A stretch of DNA of 64,000 nt, taken from positions 34,782,365 through 34,846,364 of the forward strand of contig OY987304.1 in assembly GCA_963920635.1 (NCBI GenBank), in the 5' to 3' direction. The notes beneath the pieces are model-generated. The model saw nothing but the letters and a program-made list of their open reading frames with translations. It was not told the DNA's origin and ran no database searches. The stretch is from Pseudeuparius sepicola. Taxonomy: Eukaryota > Arthropoda > Insecta > Coleoptera > Anthribidae. The translations under genes and the position numbers were made by a program. The first letter of the stretch is position 1. Each line of letters begins with the position of its first letter. Shown in pieces: positions 1 through 17,749 of the stretch.

Positions 1-117
1 TTGGATAGTAAATCCGTTGTAAAAGCCACGTTTTTATTTTATCAAAGGTTCTGCAACAACGGTGTTTTTAATATTAAACCACCCTGTCAATTTTTTTTGT
101 CATGTGGTGCCAGTGGC

Positions 118-378
118 ACAGAATAAATAGCTCCACAACAGAAGCGTCCATAAAGACATGTGTCAAAAATAAGCGAGCCTTCATTTCAATTTACAGAAAA
201 ATAACCAATACCTTATTCATAAATTTGGTCCTAATACAATCTCTTTGCAATGTGGATTAATGTAAAATCAATTAAAATGCACAATGTTTATCCCTTTAGA
301 AGATATTTCGCGTCAAAGCGAGCATCCTTTTGACACATGTCTTTATGGACGCTTCTGTTGTGAAGCTATTTGTTCTGT
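118..378. mobile_element. MITE, about 261 bp, long terminal inverted repeats
   Basis: Both ends carry an inverted repeat of about 50 bp that begins ACAGAAYAAATAGCT and runs to GACATGTGTCAAAA. The 9-bp word GCCAGTGGC flanks both sides (109-117 and 379-387) and reads as a target-site duplication. Because that word can partly pair with itself, a 7-bp reading (CCAGTGG) is also possible. A truncated relative lies at 18,713-18,929. There is no coding capacity. Long terminal repeats with a 9-bp duplication would fit a Mutator-type (MULE) element, but that class is inferred. Confidence 0.7.
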
Positions 379-387
379 GCCAGTGGC

Positions 388-1547
388 GATCACTAGAAAC
401 AGCACTGTGCACAGGTCTTTAATATAGTGTTGGTCCATATTAGACTCTTGTGTTTTTCTAATGTTGCTTTCTTGCTAATTTAGTAAGGAAATATAATTTC
501 TTTCTTGAATATAATACTCGACAGAAAGTCCACTTGAATTTACCCCTTCGTAGACTGTCAATATCTCAAAATATCAAACATATCTGTGACCAGCTGTCTA
601 AAATGAGTTGGTTTTAAAGTACCTCAACTTGAAAGATGGCAGTCTTTGCTATGTTTTAAAAATAAAGTTTTTAGACAAGGCCTCTTATTCTGTGGATGAA
701 GCTTTTAATGGCTTAGGATGGTACTCTACAACTGTTTTGTGCCAGGTCCTTTTACTGTACTTTTGTTTATTGTTATTAAGTTTTGTTAATTTGTTGACAA
801 GCTGATAATGGGCTGATCTCCGACCATGAGTATGGAATAGAACCTCGACCAAAAATGTTTGATCGGAGATATCCTACTGACCATTTTCATTTTCCTACTA
901 ACCATTTTCAATACAAAAACAACTTGTATAAGGAATAAATCCGTGCCAAATAATGTGTCATCACTAAGTGGGAATGCTACTTGTAGTATTTTTTAACAAA
1001 ACTTATATTGGGTAAAATGGACTTTACAATACTAATGTACCTAAAAATTGCGGAAACTGAATGTTAAAAAAACTTTAGCGCCCCGAGCCTCAAAAGTGCT
1101 ACCCTGGGTTCTATAAAATGAATTTACTGGGGAATCACCTTTTAAAGTATGATGGTTGAATTTTGAAACACACTGTATAGATTAGCCACAGACTTAGCAA
1201 TCTCTCAAGGAATGTTAAGTTAACATTCAGAAAACAATAGAATACCGGCTTATGCGGGTAGCATCGTATAGTCTTTTACTTACCTTAAGTTCAGCCATTT
1301 TATATTTCCACTAGTTCACAAATTCAACTAAATACTCCAAATACTATTATTTACCAACCACCAAGATTATTGTTTTATGCGAAACCGATATCATTATAAT
1401 TCCTTGATAAACCAGTTCTTGTTTACCAGTTTTCTATAAAAATAGTTTCACAACAAACAATGAAACTGCAGATGTTTTTCTCGTTTTCCTCATTTAAATT
1501 TATAATATTCAATTTCACAAGAGATACGAGACAGTTTGAAAAAGACA
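388..1547. other. Intergenic stretch without recognised gene
   Basis: AT-rich sequence downstream of Caf1-55. A 65-codon frame at 608-805 opens with TTG and resembles no family. No hairpin, repeat or conserved motif was recognised. Confidence 0.5.
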
Positions 1548-1553
1548 TTTAAT
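1548..1553 (-). terminator. Candidate polyadenylation signal of Caf1-55
   Basis: On the minus strand this reads ATTAAA, the common variant hexamer, about 90 bp past the TAA stop at 1,641-1,639. No canonical AATAAA was noticed nearer to the stop. Confidence 0.45.
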
Positions 1554-1638
1554 TCCATAAAAATACAGTCTACATGGGATACTGGTGGGTCCTTAATATA
1601 ATAAATTAAAAAATAACAAGAAAAATTTAAGAATTAGA

Positions 1639-9053
<7,415 letters not shown>

Positions 9054-9185
9054 TTCTGATTTTTGTATAAAATCAGAGACAACAAAGGTAGAAAGTACCG
9101 AGTATTTTCTTAAATGTTATTAACCACGCTCACAACCAAGGAAATGGATGACGAAAAAGCCGCGTTTTGTGACAGATGTCAGATG

Positions 9186-9196
9186 TCCCGCCAAAA
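9186..9196 (-). promoter_or_regulatory. E2F-like site upstream of Caf1-55
   Basis: The minus strand reads TTTTGGCGGGA, which fits the E2F consensus TTTSSCGC with one relaxed position. It lies about 130 bp upstream of the MGDKGDA start codon. RBBP4/Caf1-55 proteins belong to Rb/E2F-linked complexes and to S-phase chromatin assembly, so E2F control is plausible. Promoter use is inferred; no TATA box or mapped start is visible. Confidence 0.4.
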
Positions 9197-9501
9197 TATA
9201 GTTCCAAGGCCAAAAGTGTAAAAATTTCATGACGTCATACTCACAGATTAGAGAGGGTCATACTTAAATCAAACAAAAACAATTCAATAATCAAATGTTT
9301 GAAACACAAATAATACAAAGGATTATAAAAATAGATTGCAAAATTAAAATCAATATAGAGAAGCCTAATAATTAATGCAACCAGATATACGACTGGCCGG
9401 ACTGGCTAAATTTACACCGTCGATATCAACGATTTTACATTTACACTGGCTCACGACCATGAAAGAGAACATGGTGGTTCTCTGACCATGACCATATTTA
9501 T

Positions 9502-9910
9502 CAGCCCATATAAAACAACCAGCAGTATAAATTATACTCTTGAGAAATCATCGGCAAATTCAATGACCTTGAGCCATATTGGGGGAATAGAAGTCAGTGG
9601 TGTATCCGGGAAAATCAATTCAGAAATACAGAGAAGTATTAGTAAAGTATATAGTGTGTGGTAAGCAAGCACAAGCAGCTTTGACTCCTTCCTGGGATTC
9701 TTTATTTAAAGATACTAGCACAAAGCACAATTTACAAAAGGCACACTCCACGGCACTGTAATATCTCTCATACAGCCAAAAAAGAACTGCCCAATCGCCC
9801 CGACACTGCATGCATTTGACAGAATCTATTCCCAATTGGCGCTGCGCGAACAGGTGCGCAGAATTTTCCCGCCATGAGGACAAAGACTGCTAGTTGTTTT
9901 ATATGCTCTA
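9502..9910 (-). mobile_element. 404-bp TIR element family, copy A (decayed)
   Basis: It shares most of its length with copies B (10,672-11,075) and C (62,597-63,000). The left end reads CAGCCCATATAAAAC and the right end GTTTTATATGCTCTA, so both outer repeats carry point changes. The family reading frame is present but shifted near its end. The flanks AATATTTAT-like and ATATTTGT match imperfectly, so no exact target duplication is claimed. Orientation is set by the reading frame, which is on the minus strand here. Confidence 0.8.
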
Positions 9911-10671
9911 ATATTTGTGAATATCTAGGCATTTTTTTATATTTTTGTGACAAAATCTAAAAATCATCTAGAATAGATTAGAACATAAAATGGCCACGAT
10001 TTTGTACCAAGCGAAATAAAACCCAATGGTTTGCAAAAAGTGTCATTATTATTATTTAAAGCGAACAGAGACCAGTGCCCGGGGTACCTACTTATTGAGT
10101 CCGCACTTCCATAATATAATTTATGTCCTACCAAAAGGTCGGCCATATTGGGCGTACACGTCATTGGCTCTGTTAGGTGTCCAATTACAATACGGAATTT
10201 TAGAGGGATATTTTAACTTTGAACCATGTTAAATGCACGAGGGCCATATACATACGAGGGCCGTGGATGGCCGTTGTCAAATGTCTTTTTGTGTTGCCAC
10301 CACAAATTTCGCTTTTCCCCTAGAAATGGCAGCAATGCAGGCGGGCGCCAGCGCCCTCTGCCAGATGGCTAAACTTTGGAGGAGGGACTAGGGCCCAATG
10401 GTGGTCCAGTTTATTTTACGAAGGCCGTTTAAAGAGCACATTCGAGAATTATGGTCTACTTTAGGACACATTTTGCAAAACTCGAAAATGCCTGAAACTT
10501 TTTCGGCTTGTAATTTTTTTTCAAGCGCTATTGAAAATATTTCCTAATGACATAGTGATTGCTTTAATCCTACTTTATTAGAATTTAAGAATTTGGAGAA
10601 ATGCCACGGTTTATAGTAGGTGCACTGCTCTTAGCACCAGCACCCTCCTCAAAAAATGTGCTTACTATTGT

Positions 10672-11075
10672 CAGAGCATATAAAACAACCAGCAGTATCT
10701 CTCCCCATGGCGGGAAAATTCTGCGCACCTGTTCGCGCAGCCGCCATGTGGGAATAGATTCTGTCAAATTGATGCAGTGTCGGGGCGATTGGGCAGTTCT
10801 CTTTTGGCTGTATGAGAGATATTACAGTGCCGTGGAGTGTGCCTTTTGTAAATTGTGCTTTTTGCTAGTATCTTTAAATAAAGAATCCCAGGAAGGAGTA
10901 AAAGCTGCTTGTGCTTACCACACACTATATACTTTACTAATACTACTCTGTATTTCTGAATTGATTTTCCCGACTACACCTCTGACTTCTATTCCACCAA
11001 TATGTCTCAAGGTCATTGAATTTCCGGATGATATCCCAAGAGTAAGTTATACTGCTGGTTGTTTTATATGCTCTG
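10672..11075 (+). mobile_element. 404-bp TIR element family, copy B (intact ends, 7-bp TSD)
   Basis: The ends are perfect inverted repeats of about 27 bp beginning CAGAGCATATAAAACAACC. CTATTGT occurs directly on both sides (10,665-10,671 and 11,076-11,082). The element is 404 bp, exactly the length of copy C. A reading frame runs through the whole element into the flanks; its core includes IDSVKLMQCRGDWAVLFWLY and four closely spaced cysteines (ECAFCKLCF). It matches no family I know. A TATAAAA word lies inside each terminal repeat. A 7-bp duplication is unusual: hAT elements give 8 bp and P-type elements 7-8 bp. The class remains unassigned. Confidence 0.85.
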
Positions 11076-11494
11076 CTATTGTAGCGGGCCGAGACAATTC
11101 ATTTGTCCCACCGCCAATGACGCCAAGTAGGTTTTAATGAGCAAATACAAATAAGTCCCTAGAATTCCGTAGATATATTCTAGTTTCAAATAAAATATCT
11201 CCAGAATATGGATATAGGTCCCTAGATTTCCACAGAAAATAGAAAATTAAATCTTAAGTTTTTACTAATGCTTCTTTATTATAACACAACCATAAAAACT
11301 CACAATTCATTAAAAAACACTCAAAAACTTAACATATACCTTAAAAATTCTTTAAAAACAACCGGAACAGGCAGAGGCAGTACCTGTTAAAATAACTTAA
11401 AACTCCTTATTTCTCATAAATGGTACAAGAATAATTAGAACCAGAAAGAAATTCCCAAAGTTGGCATCACTGCCCACCGCGAGGCTTACCTCTG

Positions 11495-12130
11495 TCATTC
11501 TCTGTCATCATTGTTAACAAAGTTATACACAAGTTTGTCCCCTTTCCGAACCAGTACCTTATTATTGTTTGGACACAAGTAAAGCGCTGTTTCATCACAG
11601 TTGTAGATTCTACTGGCGTCACTTAGAACTTCAGTAAAATTTTCTTGTTGCAGATAACCCTGAACTTCATTAAACCAATGACGAATCTTGCCTTGTGCTC
11701 TACTGGATGTTAAATTTTGAGATATTCGTTCACTTAGTTCCGGATGTCTTCTTAAAAAAGCTCGATACCAGCATTTTCCAGGTCTATGGTTCTTGAAAGG
11801 AGTGTCACGATTCATCTTTTTGATTAGCATTTGTACGCTGTCCAAAAGAAATTCTTTAGAGGGAGGAAAACCACGGCTTGAAATATGAAGAATCCACTCC
11901 ACCAAAAGACGTTCCTCGGTAGATGTTAGATATGTTTCTGGGCCCATTCTTCTAACAAGAGGCGTTTTGCCGGTATTTTTATAAATAAGGGTGGTTTTAG
12001 GAATCTTATAAACCTTTGATGCCTTGTGGTACGTCATGCCGCCTTTTAGAGCCCTAAGAGCATTTTGTAAATCTTTGTCCGAGTATGAAGGTTTTTTTGT
12101 GGCGCCATTAAGGAAGTGTTTAATATCTGC
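11495..12130 (-). pseudogene. pogo/Tigger-like transposase fragment
   Basis: The conceptual protein reads on the minus strand from about 12,130. It has a Psq-type helix-turn-helix (YSDKDLQNALRALKGGMTYH ... ASKVYKIPKTTL), then a CENP-B-type DNA-binding region (EERLLVEWILHISSRGFPPS, CWYRAFLRRHPELSER), then the start of the DDE domain with its first catalytic aspartate in YNCDETALYLCP. It ends at a TGA right after VNNDDRE, where the family normally continues into the rest of the DDE domain, so the second half of the catalytic core is missing. A possible acceptor (GTTGCAG) lies just upstream and a GTAAGC donor just after the stop, so a spliced or domesticated exon is an alternative. I read it as a truncated transposon copy. 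Confidence 0.75.
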
Positions 12131-12509
12131 AACAATTTTTGATATGTATTACCTACTCTAGTAATAGACCGAATATAACCTTAATCATTGACCTAGGTAG
12201 TTGCTTCTTTCTGTTTTTATGAATAAAGACAGAAAAAGATAGGTCAAATAATAAGTGCTTTAAATATTAAAGTTTTTTGTGTATTATTGATGAAGAAAAC
12301 TATGAAATTTCGGTAAAGTTATTTATTGAAATGCTGGAATCAGTAATTGACCTATCGTTTTTTATAAAACTGTAGATAAATTACTGTTTTTTATAGATAA
12401 TTTAATTATTTAACTAATATTATCAAGTCTGATCGAGTGCAAAAACGATTTTTGTCATTTTTCGCTTAAAACAATTGCATACAAATAAACTGACCCCTTA
12501 CCTTGCTTA

Positions 12510-12541
12510 CAGTACGACCTGGGCTTACCCAGGTCGTACTG
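12510..12541. repeat. Perfect 14-bp-stem hairpin
   Basis: CAGTACGACCTGGG, then the loop CTTA, then its exact inverse complement. The perfect stem is out of keeping with the degenerate surroundings. No T run follows, so it is not a simple terminator. Confidence 0.7.
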
Positions 12542-12822
12542 TGTACTACCTTTGATTGAGGATTCCTCCATCGACGGTACTATATTGTACGAACACGGCA
12601 TTGGCTGTTAGGCATCCAATTACAAAATATTCATACATAATATTATAAAATTTTTCTTGAAATCGGCAGTGAAGTGTTCCAAAATCGCCATTAAAAGCTC
12701 AGAAATCGGCACTGAAGTAGCCCATGTAGTTCATGGACGGGTGATTCCGATTATGATTATTCTCTTGCCTAATAAAACATTTTTTTTTCCGATTTAAAAA
12801 AAATATATATACTTCACTTTTA

Positions 12823-14025
12823 AGTGGACACAAATTAATAAAAAATTGATTTGTTGGGATATTTTCAAAAAATTTTTTTTTATACAAAGGTCTTCAAAAT
12901 GCGCAACTTTCTACGTGAACACATTTGTCAAATTGCAATTCCAGGGCCGGCTAAGATTTTTTTAAACCCCGATTTTCACAAAATCTATTTAGGCATTTTT
13001 TTATTTAAAATCTGACCATACAGCGTTAATCAGAACACCCCAAAACCCCTATATACCAAATTTGAATAAAAAATATACAGGGAGTTCCATTCTGCAGGGA
13101 GTCAAAGTTGAGCAAAATAGGAATTTTAAAGACATCTGGCGTGTCAAGTGTGCCCTCAAAACAGTTGAATGGTCAATAGGACCACTCAAGGTGTTGGTGT
13201 GCAAAGGTCCAATACAAAATATACAGAGTGTTCTTATCTTTTGCCATCTCAAAATGGTGAATTTTTATGAAACTTTATACGGGTCATGAGTGCTGTGGAA
13301 TCATTGAAAAAATATTGATAAACGTAAAAGTAATGTATTTCTTTACCAAATGCCAACCAACAAATAAAAACAATTTAAATTATTGAACCTATCTCAACAA
13401 AGTCACCGTCTAAGATGATACATTTTCTGTGCGTTTCCTGTTGTGGCACACCAGCCATCTTAACTGATATGGACTTACTGACTGGCAGACTTCTGTATTT
13501 TTTAGATTTAGTTCGTTTATAGTGTGTGTAGCGGTTTCGATATACTCGATTTTTGACCAGTATAAAGTTCCAAAAATTCAGTAATTTGAGATGGCACAGA
13601 TAAGAACACTCTGTATATTTTGTATTAGATCTTTGCACACCAACACCTTGAGTGGTCCTGTTGACCATTCAACTGTTTTGAGGGGATTCCATGGCACTCT
13701 TGACTGGGCAGATGCCTTTAAAATTCCTATTTTGCTCAACTTTGACACCCTGCAGAATGGAACTCCCTGTATATTTTTTATTCAAATTTGGTATATCGGG
13801 GTTTCGGTGTGTTCTGATTAACGCTGTGGGGTCAGATTTTAAATAAAAAAATCGCTAAATTGTTTTCGTAAAAATCGGGGGTATAAAAAAATCGCAGCCG
13901 GCCCTGGATTTGCATTTTGAAAATGGCAGAAAGGTCAAAAGAAGCGGTTTTTGAAGGCCTTTCGAACAAAAAAAGGTTTTTGAAAATATCTCACAAAATA
14001 CATTTTTTATCGATTTATGTCCACT
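12823..14025. mobile_element. Nested foldback, about 1.2 kb, with inner CAGGGCCGG junctions
   Basis: The outer arms begin AGTGGACA at 12,823 and end TGTCCACT at 14,025, and stay recognisably complementary inwards. Inside them, CCAGGGCCGG at 12,941-12,950 faces CCGGCCCTGG at 13,898-13,907, and the inner arms (about 350 bp each) continue as an inverted repeat to a unique centre around 13,300-13,550. The arms carry words such as TACAGGGAGTTCCATTCTGC and GGTGTTGGTGTGCAAAG. A second copy of the inner part starts at about 63,008. The CAGGGCCGG end resembles hAT-type termini, but the inverted repeat continues outside it, so it is not a simple transposon boundary. Confidence 0.8.
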
Positions 14026-14136
14026 GTACCTCGGCACTGAAGTTCTTTTTATGACTCGTGGTTTATTTGCCTCGGCCAGAGTCCCCGGCAACTAAATTCT
14101 ACATGAGTCATAAAAAGAACTTCAGTGCAGAGGTAC
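14026..14136. mobile_element. 115-bp hairpin element, copy 1
   Basis: GTACCTCGGCACTGAAGTTC at the left faces its near-perfect inverse (CTTCAGTGCAGAGGTAC) at the right, with a centre holding TTTATTTGCCTCGGCCAGAG. Copy 2 is at 43,809-43,924. It sits immediately next to the outer end of the 12.8-14.0 kb foldback. Confidence 0.75.
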
Positions 14137-14329
14137 ATAATATATTTTTTATTATACTTCTTTGAAAACACCTTATTTTCATCTGTTTTAGCAATAATGA
14201 AAGCTGGGGTTTTCGGGCTAGCGCACGGAAACAGCGCATGGAAAAACTTTCCGTGCGCTGAAAAAAATACCGAAAATAGAAGCGGCGTGCTTCATCCCCC
14301 TTTTCTAAAGTACCTATGTATAAATATCT

Positions 14330-14620
14330 TGGCTTGAATGCTTTGATGTTTTTGAAAGCATAAATACGTTGTAATTCAGATTTGCTTATATTCAGCTCTG
14401 TTGACCTAGCTCTTAGTGACATTCGAGGATTTTCAGCAATTGACTCCAGAGCTACAATTGTGGCAGCATCATTTTCGTCATAGCTTTTTGTATGCTTTAT
14501 TCTCCTTTCTACACTACCTGTGGCCTTAAATAGCTTAATTAATCGTAGTGCGGTAAATATGGTCACCTTCACTTGTGGATACTTTTCTCGAAAAAGATGT
14601 AGAACATACTTCAATGACAA
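14330..14620 (-). pseudogene. Tc1/mariner-type helix-turn-helix relic, copy 1
   Basis: The minus-strand translation has an N-terminal DNA-binding block (VLHLFREKYPQVKVTIFTAL), an arginine-rich linker (GSVERRIKHTK), and a second helix-turn-helix with the family signature NPRMSLRARSTELNISKSEL QRIYAFKNIKAF. It then reaches the position where EGDEARRF leads into the DDE domain, where the frame breaks. This order is typical of insect mariner-like transposases with paired helix-turn-helix domains. No catalytic triad remains. Confidence 0.65.
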
Positions 14621-14884
14621 TGAAAATTTTCTGTTCCAAATTTAACATTTTCTTTGAAATTCCAAGACAAAGTAAAATAAATTAGGGTCAACCAATGACG
14701 TCAAAACCTATAGACGTGGCGCCCCATTGTTAAAATGCCCTTTATTTTGACCCCAAGATTAAATATATCCATACTACTCTAAAAACATGCCACAAACAAA
14801 GACAGAAAGTCAACCATCAACCAACTATACACCCGGTGATTCTCGGTTATAATTCCTCCAGAATCACACTTAGATATCGCATGT

Positions 14885-15045
14885 TTTTTCTTGTTTGGGG
14901 GCGCCGGAAGCATCGCAACCTCACCTGAAGACTCGGGGGATGGTCTAACGACGCCAGCCTCCGAGCCCAGAGTCGAAATAAGTTTGCTACGGCTCGACAA
15001 AAAGGGGCAATTTCTGACAATCTCGCGACATTTTCGGAATAATTT
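14885..15045. repeat. Dispersed repeat (copy 1, uninterrupted)
   Basis: GGGGGCGCCGGAAGCAT through GGGGCAATTTCTGACA matches 21,694-22,000 (GGGGGCACCGGAAGTAT through GGGGCAATTTATGACA). Copy 2 holds a 154-bp hairpin where this copy reads GTCGAAATAAGTTTG, so this copy shows the near-empty target. Confidence 0.65.
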
Positions 15046-15770
15046 AATGGAGCGCTTAGATTGTGATTAGTTCAACAATAATTATTACAATATGACATTA
15101 AAATAACTTGGACAGTAACTCTACCTACACAGACAATAGAAAAACCAAGCACACCTAATGATAAAATAACAGTCAAAAAATTAATGTTGCCCATTATTGC
15201 TAATTTAGCATACGTACACAATTTTCAGTCCTGAACAACTTTCTTTAATAACATTTTGTCGTAAAAGCTACAGAAGGGGCACTTATTACTAGTGCACAAA
15301 ATCAGTAAGATTTTCAGAATTTCCAAGGCGTACCTACTTGATTTTTTGAAAGTAAAATTATGTCGAAAATTAGTTTCAAACTAAGCAGGGCGGAACCCGA
15401 GAAGTTCAATTTTCAACTCGAAATCCTGGGACACACTGTATATTAAATGAAATAAACCGTAAGACCCTTGTAAAACTTATCTACCTGTTCCGTTTGGTTC
15501 ATATTTTATGATTAATAACAATAACTTAAGTATTAATATTTAATGTTTCTCACTAGACATGTCTAGAGTAAATGAATAAATTTTGAGCATGTGTGTGTTT
15601 TTAAAAGTTTAGAAATGAGCAGCAATAAACAGAAAATTATAAAAATATAAAATAGGTAAAACATAACATAATTATAATATGGTACTTTAGCTTAGGAAAT
15701 AAAGTAATGATTACTACATTATAATAAAACAACTCCAAACGTAGGTATGTTGAATTTATATGCGGGTGCT

Positions 15771-16608
15771 ATACAGGATGATTTTTTAGGTCTACCACCG
15801 CGATTTTCTCGCTTATTTTGCGCCCTACAAAAAAGCGTAAGAAACAAAAATGTTGCAATTTTGGACAGCTAAGTGGTGCTGCAAAAGAAATCGGCATCCA
15901 TGGCCAATTTGTCGAGCAATAAAAAAAATTAAAAAAACCTCAAATTGAGCAAAACTATTAATAGCCGTGGAATGTTTATTTTAAGAGACAGAGGAAAACT
16001 TTTATATTGAAAATTGATGGCACTGAGAAGCTTTATCCATCCACGTAGTCAGATAGTTTCAGCAAATTACCCAGGGTCTTCGGCTCTCTTGAGACCATGA
16101 AAATTTTTGTCGATTTAAAAGTTTTTTTAGTACACCGCGAAAAGTTGGGCATGGAGGCCCATTCTTTTTTTAAAGTCGCCTCGCTGACCTAAATTGCCAT
16201 ATTTTGTTTTCTTACGTATTTTCTGTGCGGCCTAAAAAAGCGAGAAAATCGCTTAATAAGAAATGAACAAAAAAATTTTCATAGCCTCAAGATAGCCGAA
16301 GATCCTGTGTAATTTGCTAAAACTATCTGACTACGTGGACGGATAAATACTTCTCAGTGTCATCAATTTTCAATATAAAAGTTTTCCTCTGTCTCTTAAA
16401 ATATAAACATCCCACGGCTATTAATAGTTTTGTTCAATTTGTGGTTTTTTTAATATTGCGCCACAAGTTGGCCATGAATGGCGATTTATTTTGCAGCACC
16501 ACTTAGCTGTCCAAAATTGAAACATTTTTGTTTCTTACGCTTTTTTTTGTAGGGCGTAAAATAAGCGAGGAAATCGCCGTGGTAGACCTAAAAAAATCAT
16601 CCTGTATA
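15771..16608. mobile_element. Foldback element, about 838 bp
   Basis: The terminal words ATACAGGATGATTTTTTAGG and its inverse (CCTAAAAAAATCATCCTGTAT) bound two arms of more than 300 bp. The arms share GAAACAAAAATGTTGC, CTAAGTGGTGCTGCA, CCGTGG...TGTTTATTTTAAGA and AACTATCTGACTACGTGG. The centre is near 16,190. A one-ended relative lies at 26,174-26,340. No coding capacity. Confidence 0.8.
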
Positions 16609-16802
16609 TACATACGGAAAACCTTAGAATTATAATTTTCTTCAGAGCTGTTAAAGCTGCTAAAGCTCTTGGTACACACGCCTAAAACTGAAAGAATGAC
16701 TGCTTTTATTTTTGTTTTTTGACACTTTTTTATTTACTTATTTTCATGGATACAATAACAAATTATTCATAAGAAAAATCAAAATGATATTACAATCTTC
16801 AA

Positions 16803-17200
16803 TATCCTCCTTCCCTTTGGATGATTTTTCGTAAGCATAAAACGTCTGTTTTTGGTTTAAACAAAGTTTTCGAGAAAATGTCCGCAATTTCATCGATTGG
16901 ACTTGTTTGACACCATAAAGCTTGTTTGGAGTCTACGAAACTCTATTTGTGTATAATCTTATAATAGCCTTTTTGTTGTTTCATGTAATCATCGATTTTT
17001 CGATATAAGCGCATGCTGTAGAGACATAATATGGTTAATATTGCTCTTATTATCATTCCAGATTTGACTACAGGCTAAACGCTTGGCCGTAGTCTTCACC
17101 TTTTCTTTATGAACAACCTTTAAGTACCAACCTCGCCTATATTTTTCTATCGATCCATCCGGAATTATCCTCTCCTTGTATATCCATTTAGAAGATAGGT
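16803..17200 (-). pseudogene. Ty1/copia retrotransposon relic (internally deleted pol)
   Basis: On the minus strand about 17,195-17,090 translates to KWIYKERIIPDGSIEKYRRG, the start of the copia-type reverse transcriptase domain (usual form KWVFK...DGSIERYKARLVAKG). Only about 180 bp further on, about 16,895-16,805, it reads SPIDEIADIFSKTLFKPKTD and ends in a stop, matching the end of the copia RNase H region (NIADIFTKPL). Most of RT and RNase H between them is gone. No long terminal repeats were resolved. Confidence 0.7.
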
Positions 17201-17749
17201 ACTATAGTCAAATTATTTTAAGAAGTCCTTACTGGGACTGTCTATTGGTAATTTCGATATCCTAAGTTGGCATCAATGCAGCAAAAAATGCAAGCGGGTC
17301 ATAAGTTCAGGCATTGATTAAGGTATTTTATTCAATGGTTCAGGTCAGTAACGAGCCCATTTGCACAATGAATAACTACTAATAACACGAATAGTAACAA
17401 GAACAAGAACAACACAAACACAGATAACGGTAAAACTCACGAAACGTAGAAAACCCGCGAATATTTTCACTGTCGAATGTTTGAACCAGTTTGAACGATC
17501 TGGAAAACCTTCACTGTCACTTTGAAACACCGAAGCTAAATTTGCCTGAGTCCGCACATAACGCTGCCAAAAGCAGCTGATTATACCCAAATACCAAAAT
17601 AAAAAGTGTTTCCATGACGTTTGAAATTATTATTAAAATGAGTTGTAGTCATAGTTATTTTTATTTATAGCGGTATAATCGTGATTGCAATAGGGTTTTT
17701 ATTTTATCATAAATCAATGAGTGACGTCATTAACTGGTTGAGACACATA

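Noticed and set aside
10601..11137. 178-codon plus frame as a host gene
   Set aside because: Its core lies in the 404-bp transposable element and it opens and closes in unrelated flanks. It is reported as part of the element.
11495..12130. Domesticated pogo-like host gene
   Set aside because: It has splice-like signals, but the frame stops in the middle of the DDE domain and no continuing exons were found, so a truncated transposon is simpler.
12510..12541. Rho-independent-type terminator
   Set aside because: No T run follows, and such terminators do not apply to a nuclear insect genome.
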